The notes under the pieces are model-generated. The model was not told the origin of the DNA. It saw only the letters and a list, made by a program, of their open reading frames with translations, and searched no databases. Positions 17,509 to 25,877 of a stretch of DNA of 64,000 nt are shown here, piece after piece. The stretch covers positions 5,133,352 to 5,197,351 of the forward strand of contig NZ_AQUI01000002.1 in assembly GCF_000371785.1 (NCBI RefSeq). Reading direction: 5' to 3'. The stretch is from Actinopolyspora halophila DSM 43834. Lineage in GTDB: Bacteria > Actinomycetota > Actinomycetes > Mycobacteriales > Pseudonocardiaceae. Position numbers and translations under genes: made by a program. The number at the start of each line of letters is the position of its first letter. The stretch's first letter is position 1.

Positions 17509-18225
17509 TCAGTCCCCGCCGCCTCCGCCGCCTCCGCCACCGGCGCCGCCGGTCCTGGTCTGAGGCGTCACGGAACGGCCGAGGAGCTCACCGGAGACCA
17601 CCGCGGAATCCGACGCGGCTTCCCCGGCCAGCTCCCCTCGGGAAATCGCGCGCAACCGCTTCCGCAGGGGCCGTTCGAAGCCGAGCTCCCGACACAGCCC
17701 ACTGGAGTGGGCGAGCGCGACGAGCAGCACCGTCCGGTCGTCGACGTCTTTCTCGCCGCGGGCGACGCTGAACAACTCCTCCAGCCGCGCTCCGCGTTCC
17801 CGCTCCAGCGGGAAGTAGCGCTCGTACGGCAGGAACCCGAACAGCCTGTCCCGGCGGTACTCGAGGGAACCGGCCGCGCACAAACGGGCGCGGTGCTCGG
17901 TGAAGGCCGTCCGCCGGAGCGGGAACCAGGAGCGCAAGGAGATCGAGGCCGAGCGCGACCTCATCCAGAAGGCCAGCAGTTCCAGGTCCCGGTCCAGCCA
18001 CTCCACCTCTGTCGTCCCCCGGTCCAGCAGCACCAGATCGGCCGTTCCGAGGAGCTTCCCGCGCAGCTCGACCCGGCCGCGCAGCACGAGCTCGGCCACC
18101 TCGGCCGCGGCCACGACGGCGTGGGAGTCCACGTTGACGAAGGCTCTGCCGTTCGGCTTGTGCAGCAGCAGGAGGAGTTCCTCGGGCAGCGAGCAGTCCT
18201 GGACACCGGGCACTCGTTCGTTCAC
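17509..18225 (-). CDS. GPP34-family protein, paralogue 1
   Basis: A 238-residue bacterial homologue of Golgi phosphoprotein 3 (GPP34). The family start SLPEELLLLLHKPNGRAF (about residues 12-29) is followed by VVAAAEVAELVLRGRVELRG and LLDRG. Eukaryotic GPP34 binds phosphatidylinositol-4-phosphate; bacterial members are common in actinomycetes, which also make phosphoinositides, but their role is unknown. The tail is a run of glycines ending in Asp. GTG start chosen by alignment with the two paralogues upstream; no clear ribosome site. Third of three tandem copies with equal 78-bp spacers. Confidence 0.82.
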   Translation of the reverse strand: MNERVPGVQDCSLPEELLLLLHKPNGRAFVNVDSHAVVAAAEVAELVLRGRVELRGKLLGTADLVLLDRGTTEVEWLDRDLELLAFWMRSRSASISLRSWFPLRRTAFTEHRARLCAAGSLEYRRDRLFGFLPYERYFPLERERGARLEELFSVARGEKDVDDRTVLLVALAHSSGLCRELGFERPLRKRLRAISRGELAGEAASDSAVVSGELLGRSVTPQTRTGGAGGGGGGGGGD

Positions 18226-18303
18226 CCGACGGAGTCTAGGAGGCCGCAGCACAGCGGTGGGCGCTTTTCGCGATCCCGAGAGGCACACCACCGGTTCGGA
18301 GGA

Positions 18304-19068
18304 TCAACCACCCCCGCCGCCTCCACCATCTCCGCCACCTCCACCCCCGTCTCCCCCGCCGTCTCCGCTTCCTCCACCGGTCGATCCCCTCCCGTTCACG
18401 GTGGCGAAGGGAACGGCGGTACCGATGACCGTGCTGCTTTCCGCGACGGCACCCGAGACGGCCGCCCCCAGCAGCTCTCCCCCGGCGACCGCACGCAACC
18501 GCTTCAGCGGAGAACGCCCCAGGGAGAACTCCCGGCACAGCCCGCTGGAAAAGGCGATCGCGACGAACAGAGCCATCCGGTCGTCGACGCGCCTCTCGCC
18601 GTGGGCGACACGGACGAGCTCGTCGAACCGCGCTGCCCGCTCCGCCTCGTGCGGGAAGTAACGGTCGTACGGTATGAACCCGAGCAGCTTCTCCCGCCGG
18701 TACTCGAGACCACCGATCGCGCACAGCTGGGCGCGATGTTCCGCGAAGGCGTGCTGCCGGAGCGGGTACCAGGAGTGGAAGAAGATCGAAGCGGACCGCG
18801 ACCTCACCGAGTGAGCCAGCGAGATCAACACCCGGTCCAGCCAGTCCACCCCCACCGGAGTCCTGTCCAGGAGCACGATCTCGGCTTTTCCGCGCTTCTT
18901 CTCGCGCAGCTTGACCCGACCGTGCAGCACGAGTTCGGCGACCTCGGCCGCGACGGTGACGATGTAGGGGTTCACGCGGGAGAACTCCCCGCCACCAGGC
19001 CGGTGCAACAGCAGCACGAACTCGGCGGGCAGCGGCAGGTTCGGGGCACCTGGTGCTCGGTCGTTCAC
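18304..19068 (-). CDS. GPP34-family protein, paralogue 2
   Basis: A 254-residue GPP34 protein, middle of a tandem triplet. Conserved PLPAEFVLLLHRPGGGEF near the N-terminus, EVAELVLHGRVKLR, and later SSGLCREFSLG and PLKRLRAVAGGELLG in the C-terminal half. The tail is a long Gly/Asp tract (about 25 residues) predicted to be flexible. GTG start. The 78-bp spacer to the next gene resembles the spacer before it, so duplication included the spacer. Confidence 0.82.
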   Translation of the reverse strand: MNDRAPGAPNLPLPAEFVLLLHRPGGGEFSRVNPYIVTVAAEVAELVLHGRVKLREKKRGKAEIVLLDRTPVGVDWLDRVLISLAHSVRSRSASIFFHSWYPLRQHAFAEHRAQLCAIGGLEYRREKLLGFIPYDRYFPHEAERAARFDELVRVAHGERRVDDRMALFVAIAFSSGLCREFSLGRSPLKRLRAVAGGELLGAAVSGAVAESSTVIGTAVPFATVNGRGSTGGGSGDGGGDGGGGGGDGGGGGGG

Positions 19069-19146
19069 GTTTCGTGAGTCTAGAGCGCCACACCGACGCG
19101 GTGGGGCGCTTTCACGACACCGGCGGGCAACGGTCGCCCCGGAGGA

Positions 19147-19833
19147 TCAACCTCCCCCGCCGTCCCCGCCACCCGCGACGGCCGCCGCTCCGGCGACCAC
19201 GATGGCCGCCCGCGCCGCCCCCACGGTCGCGTCGACGGCCTCGCCGAGCCGCTCGCCCCTGGCCAGCGACTTGATCACCCGCCGTTCGGAACGATCCATC
19301 CCGAGCTCGCGCAGCAGACCGGTGCCGTGGGTGATCGCGGCGAGCAACGCCAGCCGGTTGTCGGCGGCCCGTTCCTGCCTGGCCACCTCCCCGAGCTCGT
19401 GGACCAGCGCGGTCCTGGCGTCCGAATCCGGGAAGTACTTGGAGTACTCCACGCCGAACACCCTGCGCCGCTCCGCCCACAGCGCCCCGCCCTGGGCCAT
19501 CCGGGTGCGGTAGCGCTTGAACACCCCGCCCCTGGAGTGGAACCAGGAACCGAGGGCGACGGCCCCGGTTGAACGCCGGACCTTGCGACGCAACTGGTCC
19601 AACGCGTCGTCCAACCAGTCGAGCCCGCTCGGTTCCGCGTCGTCCAGCCGCATCCCGGAGCCGGACGTTCCGGTGCCGATGATCGTGGCACGCCCCCGAA
19701 GCACCAGTTCCCCCACTTCGGCGGCGGCCACGGCCACATCCGGATGGGCCGAGTAGTGCCCGCCCTGCGGCTTGTGCGACAGCAGCACGAGCTCACCGGG
19801 GAGCCCGAAAGCGGTACGTGATCGATCATTCAC
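19147..19833 (-). CDS. GPP34-family protein, paralogue 3
   Basis: A 228-residue GPP34 protein, first of the tandem triplet in transcription order. It has GLPGELVLLSHKPQGGHY, EVGELVLRGRATIIG, and HGTGLLRELGMDRSERRVIKSLARGE. The C-terminus is Ala/Val-rich, then GGGDGGGG. Start set at the GTG giving VNDRSR, matching the VNDR/VNER starts of its paralogues; an ATG three codons upstream (19842) is equally possible. The most divergent of the three, so the duplications are not recent. Confidence 0.8.
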   Translation of the reverse strand: MNDRSRTAFGLPGELVLLSHKPQGGHYSAHPDVAVAAAEVGELVLRGRATIIGTGTSGSGMRLDDAEPSGLDWLDDALDQLRRKVRRSTGAVALGSWFHSRGGVFKRYRTRMAQGGALWAERRRVFGVEYSKYFPDSDARTALVHELGEVARQERAADNRLALLAAITHGTGLLRELGMDRSERRVIKSLARGERLGEAVDATVGAARAAIVVAGAAAVAGGGDGGGG

Positions 19834-19917
19834 CCCACGCATTGTATGGCGCGCGGAGCGCCACACGAAGGGCTTTCGCCGATTCGTAAGCAAAACCCCC
19901 GAAGATCGGTTATACAA

Positions 19918-20193
19918 CTGTCACAACCCCATCAATCGGAGTTCCACCCCTTTGATGACCTGCGAATACGTACTCCACAACCGAGCACTACGGTGCCGGG
20001 GAAAAGGTTTGCAGGCGGAATCGATCTTTGTGGCGGGACTCACGAAAGTGGCGGGTGTCATGCCAGGATGGCCACTACAGCGATCCAACGGCTGCGCCCG
20101 GCGGCCCGGAACCCACCAGGTCGACGGCACCGGGCGGAGCAACCGGACCCGTCGTCACAAGCGATCGGGCCGGGGTGAGACGAGGAGATCCAC
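19918..20193. other. Spacer upstream of the branched-chain dehydrogenase operon
   Basis: 276 bp carrying the divergent promoters of the GPP34 cluster and the bkd operon. I see no recognisable operator. GAGGAG just before 20194 is the bkdA ribosome site. Confidence 0.35.
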
Positions 20194-21447
20194 ATGTCCC
20201 CCGAACACTGGACGCGACCGAGCCGATCCGAGGATCGTGGTCACGCGGACGAGACGGCACCTGCCGCTACCTCAGCAGCACCAACGAGGGAGCAGGTGAT
20301 CGCCGGATTGCGCGCGACCAGCGAAGGCGGAGCTGACCTCGTGCAGCTTCTGACACCGGAGGGTCAGCGGGTATCGCACCCGGATTTCGACATCGACATT
20401 TCAGAGCAGCAGCTGCGCGAGATGTACCGCGACATGGTGCTGATACGGCGGGCGGATCGTGAGGGCAACTCCCTGCAGCGCCAGGGACAGCTCGGCATCT
20501 GGGTACCGCTGCTCGGCCAGGAAGCGGCGCAGATCGGCGCGGGAAGAGCGCTGCGGCCCCAGGACATGGCCTTCCCGAGTTACCGCGAGCACGGAGTGGC
20601 CTGGTGCCGGGGTATCGACCCCACCGAGCTGCTCGGCATATTCCGCGGAACGGATCACGGAAGCTGGGACCCGAACCGAACCGGGATGGGGCTCTACACC
20701 ATCGTCATCGGCAACCAGTGCGTGAACGCCACCGGTTACGCGATGGGACAGAAGTTCGAGGGCATGGTCGGCAACTCCGACCGGGACCCGAACGCGAACG
20801 AAGCCACGATGACGTTCTTCGGCGACGGCGCCACCAGCCAGGGCGACGTGCACGAAGGCATGGTCTGGGCCTCCGTCTACGACGCTCCCGTGGTCTTCTT
20901 CTGCCAGAACAACCAGTGGGCGATCTCCGAGCCGACCGAACGTCAGAGCCGGGTCCCGCTCTACGAGCGCGCCAGGGGATACGGTTTCCCCGGCATCAGG
21001 GTGGACGGAAACGACGTCCTCGCCAGTCTCGCCGTCTCCAAGTGGGCTCTCGACGAGGCGCGCAGCGGAAACGGCCCGGTGCTGATCGAGGCCTTCACCT
21101 ACCGCATGGACGCGCACACCACCTCCGACGACGCCACGCGCTACCGGATGGACGACGAGCTCCAGGCGTGGAAGCTCAAGGATCCGATCGAACGGTTGCG
21201 GGTGTACCTGCTCCGTGAGCAGATCGTGGACCAGGGGTTCATCGACGAGGTGCAGAACGAGGCCGAGGAACTGGCCACGCGGTTCCGCGAGTTCTGCCTC
21301 AACATGTCCGAACCACCACCGGAACGGATGTTCTCCGCCGTCTACGCGGACGAGAGCCCCGTGGTGGCCGCACAGCGGGACGAGTACCTCGACTACCTTT
21401 CCGGCTTCGCCGATGCGGGCCACGACACCGAGGGGAGTGTTCGCTGA
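20194..21447 (+). CDS. bkdA: 2-oxoacid dehydrogenase E1 alpha subunit (branched-chain type)
   Basis: A 417-residue E1 alpha subunit that, with E1 beta, decarboxylates a 2-oxoacid on thiamine diphosphate and passes the acyl group to lipoyl-E2. The ThDP-binding motif runs from GDGATSQGD (residue 210) to NN (about 239). A 40-residue polar N-terminal extension precedes the conserved core. Preceded by GAGGAG. The E1 beta ATG overlaps its stop. The two-subunit E1 and the E2 type fit branched-chain 2-oxoacid dehydrogenase (valine, leucine, isoleucine breakdown; branched starter units for fatty acids); a pyruvate role is not excluded by sequence alone. Confidence 0.88.
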   Translation: MSPEHWTRPSRSEDRGHADETAPAATSAAPTREQVIAGLRATSEGGADLVQLLTPEGQRVSHPDFDIDISEQQLREMYRDMVLIRRADREGNSLQRQGQLGIWVPLLGQEAAQIGAGRALRPQDMAFPSYREHGVAWCRGIDPTELLGIFRGTDHGSWDPNRTGMGLYTIVIGNQCVNATGYAMGQKFEGMVGNSDRDPNANEATMTFFGDGATSQGDVHEGMVWASVYDAPVVFFCQNNQWAISEPTERQSRVPLYERARGYGFPGIRVDGNDVLASLAVSKWALDEARSGNGPVLIEAFTYRMDAHTTSDDATRYRMDDELQAWKLKDPIERLRVYLLREQIVDQGFIDEVQNEAEELATRFREFCLNMSEPPPERMFSAVYADESPVVAAQRDEYLDYLSGFADAGHDTEGSVR

Positions 21448-22466
21448 TGGCCGCACCAACCGTTGAAACCACCGGTTCCGGCACCACACAGCCCCAGACG
21501 ATCACCATGGCCAAGGGTCTGAACATGGCCATGCGGGCCACCATGGAACGCGACCCGAAGGTGCTCGTCATGGGCGAGGACGTCGGCAAGCTCGGAGGTG
21601 TCTTCCGGGTGACCGACGGGCTGCAGAAGGACTTCGGGGAGCACCGCGTACTGGACACCCCGCTCTCGGAGTCCGGAATCATCGGAGCGGCCATCGGACT
21701 CGCGATGCGCGGTTTCCGCCCGGTCTGCGAGATCCAGTTCGACGGATTCATCTTCCCCGGCTTCGACCAGATCGTCTCGCAGCTGTCCAAGATGCACTTC
21801 CGCAGCCAGGGCAAGGTCAAGGCTCCCGTGGTCATCCGGGTCCCGTTCGGCGGGGGGATCGGCGCGGTCGAACACCACTCCGAGTCACCGGAGTCGCTGT
21901 TCGCGCACATCGCGGGGCTGAAGGTGATGTCCTGCTCGAATCCGGTGGACGCCTACTGGATGTTGCAGCAGGCCATCGACAGCGACGATCCGGTCCTGTT
22001 CTTCGAGCCGAAACGGCGCTACTGGGAAAAGGCCGAGCTCGACCCCACGGCCGAGCACCTGTCCATGGGCAGTTCGGCACTGCTGCGCAGGGGGTCCTCC
22101 GCCACGCTCGCCACGTACGGGCCGATGGTCAAAACCTGTCTGGACGCGGCCAACGCGGCCACGGAGGACGGTAACGAGCTCGAGGTCGTGGACCTGCGTT
22201 CCTTATCACCGTTGGACCTCGGCCCGGTGGCCGAGTCGGTACGCCGCACCGGACGTCTGATCGTGGTGAGCGAGTCCCCACCGGAGTCCTCGGTCACCTC
22301 GGAAGTCGCCGCGCGGATCCAGCAGGAGTGCTTCTACTCCCTCGAGGCGCCCGTCATGCGGGTGAACGGGTTCGACACACCGTACCCACCGAGCAAGTTG
22401 GAAGAGGGGTACCTGCCCGATCTCGATCGGGTGCTCGATGCCGTCGACCGTTCGCTGGCGTACTGA
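21447..22466 (+). CDS. bkdB: 2-oxoacid dehydrogenase E1 beta subunit
   Basis: A 339-residue E1 beta subunit. Typical features: LNMAMRATMERDPKVLVMGEDVGKLGGVF (about residues 24-52), DTPLSESGIIGAAIGLAMRGFRPV, and the C-terminal transketolase-like half ending YPPSKLEEGYLPDLDRVLDAV. It completes the ThDP active site with the alpha subunit. TGATG overlap with bkdA and an 11-bp gap to the E2 gene show a single transcription unit. Confidence 0.9.
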   Translation: MAAPTVETTGSGTTQPQTITMAKGLNMAMRATMERDPKVLVMGEDVGKLGGVFRVTDGLQKDFGEHRVLDTPLSESGIIGAAIGLAMRGFRPVCEIQFDGFIFPGFDQIVSQLSKMHFRSQGKVKAPVVIRVPFGGGIGAVEHHSESPESLFAHIAGLKVMSCSNPVDAYWMLQQAIDSDDPVLFFEPKRRYWEKAELDPTAEHLSMGSSALLRRGSSATLATYGPMVKTCLDAANAATEDGNELEVVDLRSLSPLDLGPVAESVRRTGRLIVVSESPPESSVTSEVAARIQQECFYSLEAPVMRVNGFDTPYPPSKLEEGYLPDLDRVLDAVDRSLAY

Positions 22467-22476
22467 AGAGGCTGCC

Positions 22477-23919
22477 ATGTCACAACTCAAGCACTTCCCG
22501 CTTCCGGACGTCGGTGAAGGCCTGACCGAAGCGGAGATCCTGAACTGGCGGGTCGGCCCCGGGGACGCGGTGGAACTCAACCAGACCATCGTGGAGATCG
22601 AGACTGCCAAGGCGTCCGTCGAACTGCCCTCCCCCTACGCGGGCAGGGTCGGTGAGCTGCTGGCCCAACCGGGACAGACCATCGAGGTCGGCACCCCGAT
22701 ACTGGCCTTCGAGCTGGACGACCAGCAGGCCGGGGCGGAAACCTCCCCCGAGCCCGCGGAGGAGAGCGGTGAGCAGGGCGAGGACGAGCAGGTCGCGAAC
22801 CTGGTCGGATACGGGCCCCGCGCCTCCAGCGCCAAACGCCGTCCCCGCAAGAAGAACGCGGCCCCGACGAGCACACCGCAGCGGGAATCCGGCGTGCAGG
22901 AAGGCGGAGATACCGCCGAAGGCGGCCCCACCGCGAAGCGCAACGGGACTAACGGTACCCAGCGGAGCGCTCCCGCGGGCGGAACCGCGATGAACGGTTC
23001 CACTCCGCTCCGACAGGACTCCTCGGCACCTTCCTCCGGACAGGTCCCGCTGGCCAAACCTCCGGTGCGCAAACTGGCCAAGGATCGCGGAGTGGACCTG
23101 CGTTCCCTGAACGGATCCGGCTCCGCGGGCGTCATCACCCGTGAGGACGTCGAACAGGCCGCGGCCGGAGCGCAGCAGCCCGCCGCGACCGTCCCCGCCG
23201 GTGGTTCCGGGGCTTCCGGGACACGGGAACACCGCGTCCCGGTCAAAGGGGTGCGCAAGGCCACGGCCCAGGCGATGGTGGACAGCGCGTTCACCGCACC
23301 GCACGTCACCGAGTTCCTCACCGTCGACGTCACGCCGATGATGGAGTTCCGACAGCGGCTCAAGACCCACCCGGACTTCCAGGACGTGAAGGTGACCCCG
23401 CTGGCCGTCGCCGCGAAGGCCATGTGCCTGGCGGCGGCCAGGACGCCGGACGTGAACGCGACCTGGGACGGCGAAGCAGGCGAGATCGTCTACAAGGACT
23501 ACGTGCACCTGGGGGTGGCCGCGGCCACCGACCGGGGGCTGGTGGTCCCCAAGGTGCGCGACGCCGAGGCGAAGTCGCTGCGGGAGCTCGCGGTGGCCCT
23601 GGAGGAGCTCACCAACACCGCGCGGGAGGGCAGGACGCCGCCCGAGGCGATGACCAACGGCACCATCACGATCACCAACGTGGGTGTGTTCGGTGTGGAC
23701 ACCGGCACTCCCATCCTGAATCCCGGCGAGTCGGCCATCCTGGCTTTCGGCGCGATCCGCGAGATGCCCTGGGTGGTGGACGGCCAGGTGGTGCCGCGTC
23801 AGGTCTGCCAGCTCGCGTTGAGCTTCGACCACCGCGTGGTCGACGGGCAGCAGGGATCCCGCTTCCTCGCCGACGTCGGGGCGCTGCTGGCCGACCCCGG
23901 CATGGCGCTGACCTTCTGA
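22477..23919 (+). CDS. bkdC: Dihydrolipoamide acyltransferase E2
   Basis: A 480-residue E2 component. Residues 1-80 form one lipoyl domain with the modified Lys45 in EIETAKASVEL. An Ala/Pro/Ser-rich linker leads to the peripheral subunit-binding domain (PPVRKLAKDRGVDL...ITREDVEQA, about 193-228). The catalytic domain ends with SFDHRVVDGQQG (about 448-459), containing the His-Asp pair of acyl transfer. Start at ATG giving MSQLKHFPLPDVGEGLTE. E3 (lipoamide dehydrogenase) is not in the window, so it must be encoded elsewhere. Confidence 0.92.
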   Translation: MSQLKHFPLPDVGEGLTEAEILNWRVGPGDAVELNQTIVEIETAKASVELPSPYAGRVGELLAQPGQTIEVGTPILAFELDDQQAGAETSPEPAEESGEQGEDEQVANLVGYGPRASSAKRRPRKKNAAPTSTPQRESGVQEGGDTAEGGPTAKRNGTNGTQRSAPAGGTAMNGSTPLRQDSSAPSSGQVPLAKPPVRKLAKDRGVDLRSLNGSGSAGVITREDVEQAAAGAQQPAATVPAGGSGASGTREHRVPVKGVRKATAQAMVDSAFTAPHVTEFLTVDVTPMMEFRQRLKTHPDFQDVKVTPLAVAAKAMCLAAARTPDVNATWDGEAGEIVYKDYVHLGVAAATDRGLVVPKVRDAEAKSLRELAVALEELTNTAREGRTPPEAMTNGTITITNVGVFGVDTGTPILNPGESAILAFGAIREMPWVVDGQVVPRQVCQLALSFDHRVVDGQQGSRFLADVGALLADPGMALTF

Positions 23920-23932
23920 CCGATCTCCCGTC

Positions 23933-23966
23933 CCGGGGGCGGCACCCGCGCGGGTGCCGCCCCCGG
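23933..23966 (+). terminator. Terminator of the bkd operon
   Basis: Perfect 15-bp arms (CCGGGGGCGGCACCC and its complement) around a GCGC loop, 13 bases after the E2 stop. Confidence 0.8.
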
Positions 23967-24049
23967 TCTCACCCGAGTTTTCCGGCCGATGAGCGGTTCG
24001 TGGCGCTCGGCAACGTGGTGCGCACCATGTCCCGGGCCGATACGACGAT

Positions 24050-25276
24050 GTGCTGCCCGGCCCGCTCCTGCGTGCGACCGCGGGGGACCGCGTCCAGGTG
24101 CGCGTGCGGAACCAGCTGCCGGAACCGACCACCGTGCACTGGCACGGACTGGCGATCCGCAACGACATGGACGGCGTGCCGGAGGTGACCCAACCACCGA
24201 TCCCGGCCGGCGAAGAGTTCACCTACGAGTTCATCCCGCCCGACCCGGGGACGTACTGGTACCACTCGCACGGCGAGTTGCAGCGCGGTCGGGGCCTATT
24301 CGGCGCGCTGATCGTGGACGACCCGCGCGATCCGGGTGATTACGACGTCGAGTTCCTCCTCGTGCTCTCCGAATGGCTCGGTCAGCGCACACCGCGGCAG
24401 GTCCTCGACGAGCTCCGCGGCGGAGAAGCGCATTCGCAAAACGACGGACACGCAGAACAGTCCAGCTCGGCAGTGCTCGGTCCCGATGCGGGCGATGTGC
24501 GCTACCCGTGCTACCTGATCAACGGTCGCCCCCGAGGTGATCCGGAGACCTTCCGCGCCCGCGCGGACCAGCGCGCTCGCATCCGCGTCATCAACGCCGC
24601 CGAGGACACCACGTTCCACGTGGCCCTGGGCGGGCACACGCTGACCGTGACCCACACCGACGGTCAACCGGTCACGCCCCGAAATACCCGGTCGATCCTC
24701 GTGGGCATGACCGAACGCTACGACTGTCTCGTCACCCTGGACGACGGGGTGTTCCCGCTGGTCGCCTCGGCCGAGGGCAAGGACGGCCGGGGCTTCGCCC
24801 TGGTCCGCACCGGCTCCGGAAACGCTCCACCCCCGGATGCCCGCGTGCGCGAGCTGGACCCGCGCCCGCTACTGGCCACGGAGCTGCGCGCCGCCGAATC
24901 AGCTCGGCTCGCGCCCCGGCAGCCGGACCGCACGCTGACCGCCGAACTCGGCGGGAACATGCAGCAGTACGTGGGGAGGATCAACGGGCGCAGCTACCCG
25001 GACCACGAACCGCTGGTGGTATCCCCGAACCAACGGGGGCGGCTGGTCTTCGCCAACACCACGATGATGCCCCACCCGATGCACCTGCACGGACACTTCT
25101 TCACAGTGGGAACTCCCGACGGGACCGGCCCGCGCAAGGACACCGTGATCAGCCTGCCGCATCAGCGGTTGGTGGTGGACTTCGAGACCGACAACCCCGG
25201 CCAGTGGTTCACGCACTGCCACAACGAATACCACCAGGCAGCAGGGATGGCCTCGGTCCTGTCGTACCGAAGGTAA
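24050..25276 (+). CDS. Multicopper oxidase lacking its N-terminal segment
   Basis: A 408-residue multicopper oxidase with all four copper-binding motifs: HWHG (30-33), WYHSHGE (70-76), HPMHLHGH (342-349) and HCHNEYHQAAGM (389-400; type 1 ligands Cys390, His395, Met400). Family members oxidise phenolics or metals with reduction of O2 to water and are normally exported. Here the frame opens at GTG directly in the PGPLLRATAGDRV strand, so the usual signal peptide and first 40-80 residues are missing, and the frame is closed by a TGA at 23990. Upstream is only 130 bp containing the bkd terminator. It may be a 5'-truncated pseudogene, a frameshifted gene, or an active cytoplasmic form; truncation is the simplest reading. 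Confidence 0.7.
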   Translation: MLPGPLLRATAGDRVQVRVRNQLPEPTTVHWHGLAIRNDMDGVPEVTQPPIPAGEEFTYEFIPPDPGTYWYHSHGELQRGRGLFGALIVDDPRDPGDYDVEFLLVLSEWLGQRTPRQVLDELRGGEAHSQNDGHAEQSSSAVLGPDAGDVRYPCYLINGRPRGDPETFRARADQRARIRVINAAEDTTFHVALGGHTLTVTHTDGQPVTPRNTRSILVGMTERYDCLVTLDDGVFPLVASAEGKDGRGFALVRTGSGNAPPPDARVRELDPRPLLATELRAAESARLAPRQPDRTLTAELGGNMQQYVGRINGRSYPDHEPLVVSPNQRGRLVFANTTMMPHPMHLHGHFFTVGTPDGTGPRKDTVISLPHQRLVVDFETDNPGQWFTHCHNEYHQAAGMASVLSYRR

Positions 25277-25309
25277 CCCGCCGACAATTCGCGACGCTCG
25301 CTCCGCCGG

Positions 25310-25338
25310 CCCGCCGAACCGAGAAGTGGTTCGGCGGG
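25310..25338. terminator. Bidirectional terminator between convergent genes
   Basis: Perfect 11-bp arms CCCGCCGAACC/GGTTCGGCGGG with a 7-nt loop between the multicopper oxidase and the FMN-oxidase-like gene, 17-34 bases from both stops. Confidence 0.75.
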
Positions 25339-25355
25339 ACAACCGCTCAACTCGC

Positions 25356-25823
25356 TCAGGACCGGTGGAACAGGGTCACACCGGCATCGGGACGCCACAG
25401 CCGCACCGCCAGCTGCTGCCCTTCCACCTCGGTGAACACCACCTCCCGCAGATCCAGCCGGAACAGGTGCAACGGTTCCGGTGGGGGCTGCGTCTGCGCG
25501 CGGTAGTGATCCAGTTCGTCCTCCGTGGTTATCTCCACGGCGTGCGCGGTGATCTTGGCGTCACCGCCTTCCATGCTCTGGTCCGAGGGGTGGGCGTGCA
25601 GCGCGCAGCGCGGGTCTCGTTGCAGGTCGCGCGCCTTGACCGCACCCCACATGGAGCCGAACGCCAGCTCGGCGTCGTGGAACTGGACCTCGGTCCCGCT
25701 CACCCGCGGCGAACCGTCGCCGCGCAGGGTGGCCAGCACGTGGTGCGTCCCGGCTTCGAAGCGCGCCCGGACGGCCGAGGCGAGCTCAGGGGCCTCGGTG
25801 GTGAAACGCTGCCATGTGGTCAT
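25356..25823 (-). CDS. Pyridoxamine 5'-phosphate oxidase-family protein
   Basis: A 155-residue split-barrel flavin-binding protein of the PNPOx-like superfamily. Residues about 20-60 (THHVLATLRGDGSPRVSGTEVQF) and KARDLQRDPRCALHAHP (about 64-80) are typical of the small actinobacterial FMN, F420 or haem-binding members. True PNPOx specificity is not implied. Start at ATG giving MTTWQRF; the longer frame adds unsupported residues. Separated from the GH97 gene by 54 bp on the same strand and possibly co-transcribed with it. Confidence 0.75.
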   Translation of the reverse strand: MTTWQRFTTEAPELASAVRARFEAGTHHVLATLRGDGSPRVSGTEVQFHDAELAFGSMWGAVKARDLQRDPRCALHAHPSDQSMEGGDAKITAHAVEITTEDELDHYRAQTQPPPEPLHLFRLDLREVVFTEVEGQQLAVRLWRPDAGVTLFHRS

Positions 25824-25877
25824 GACGCGAACATCGCACGAGGCCCCGACATCCGAGCCCCGCTCGGCGGGCACGGA

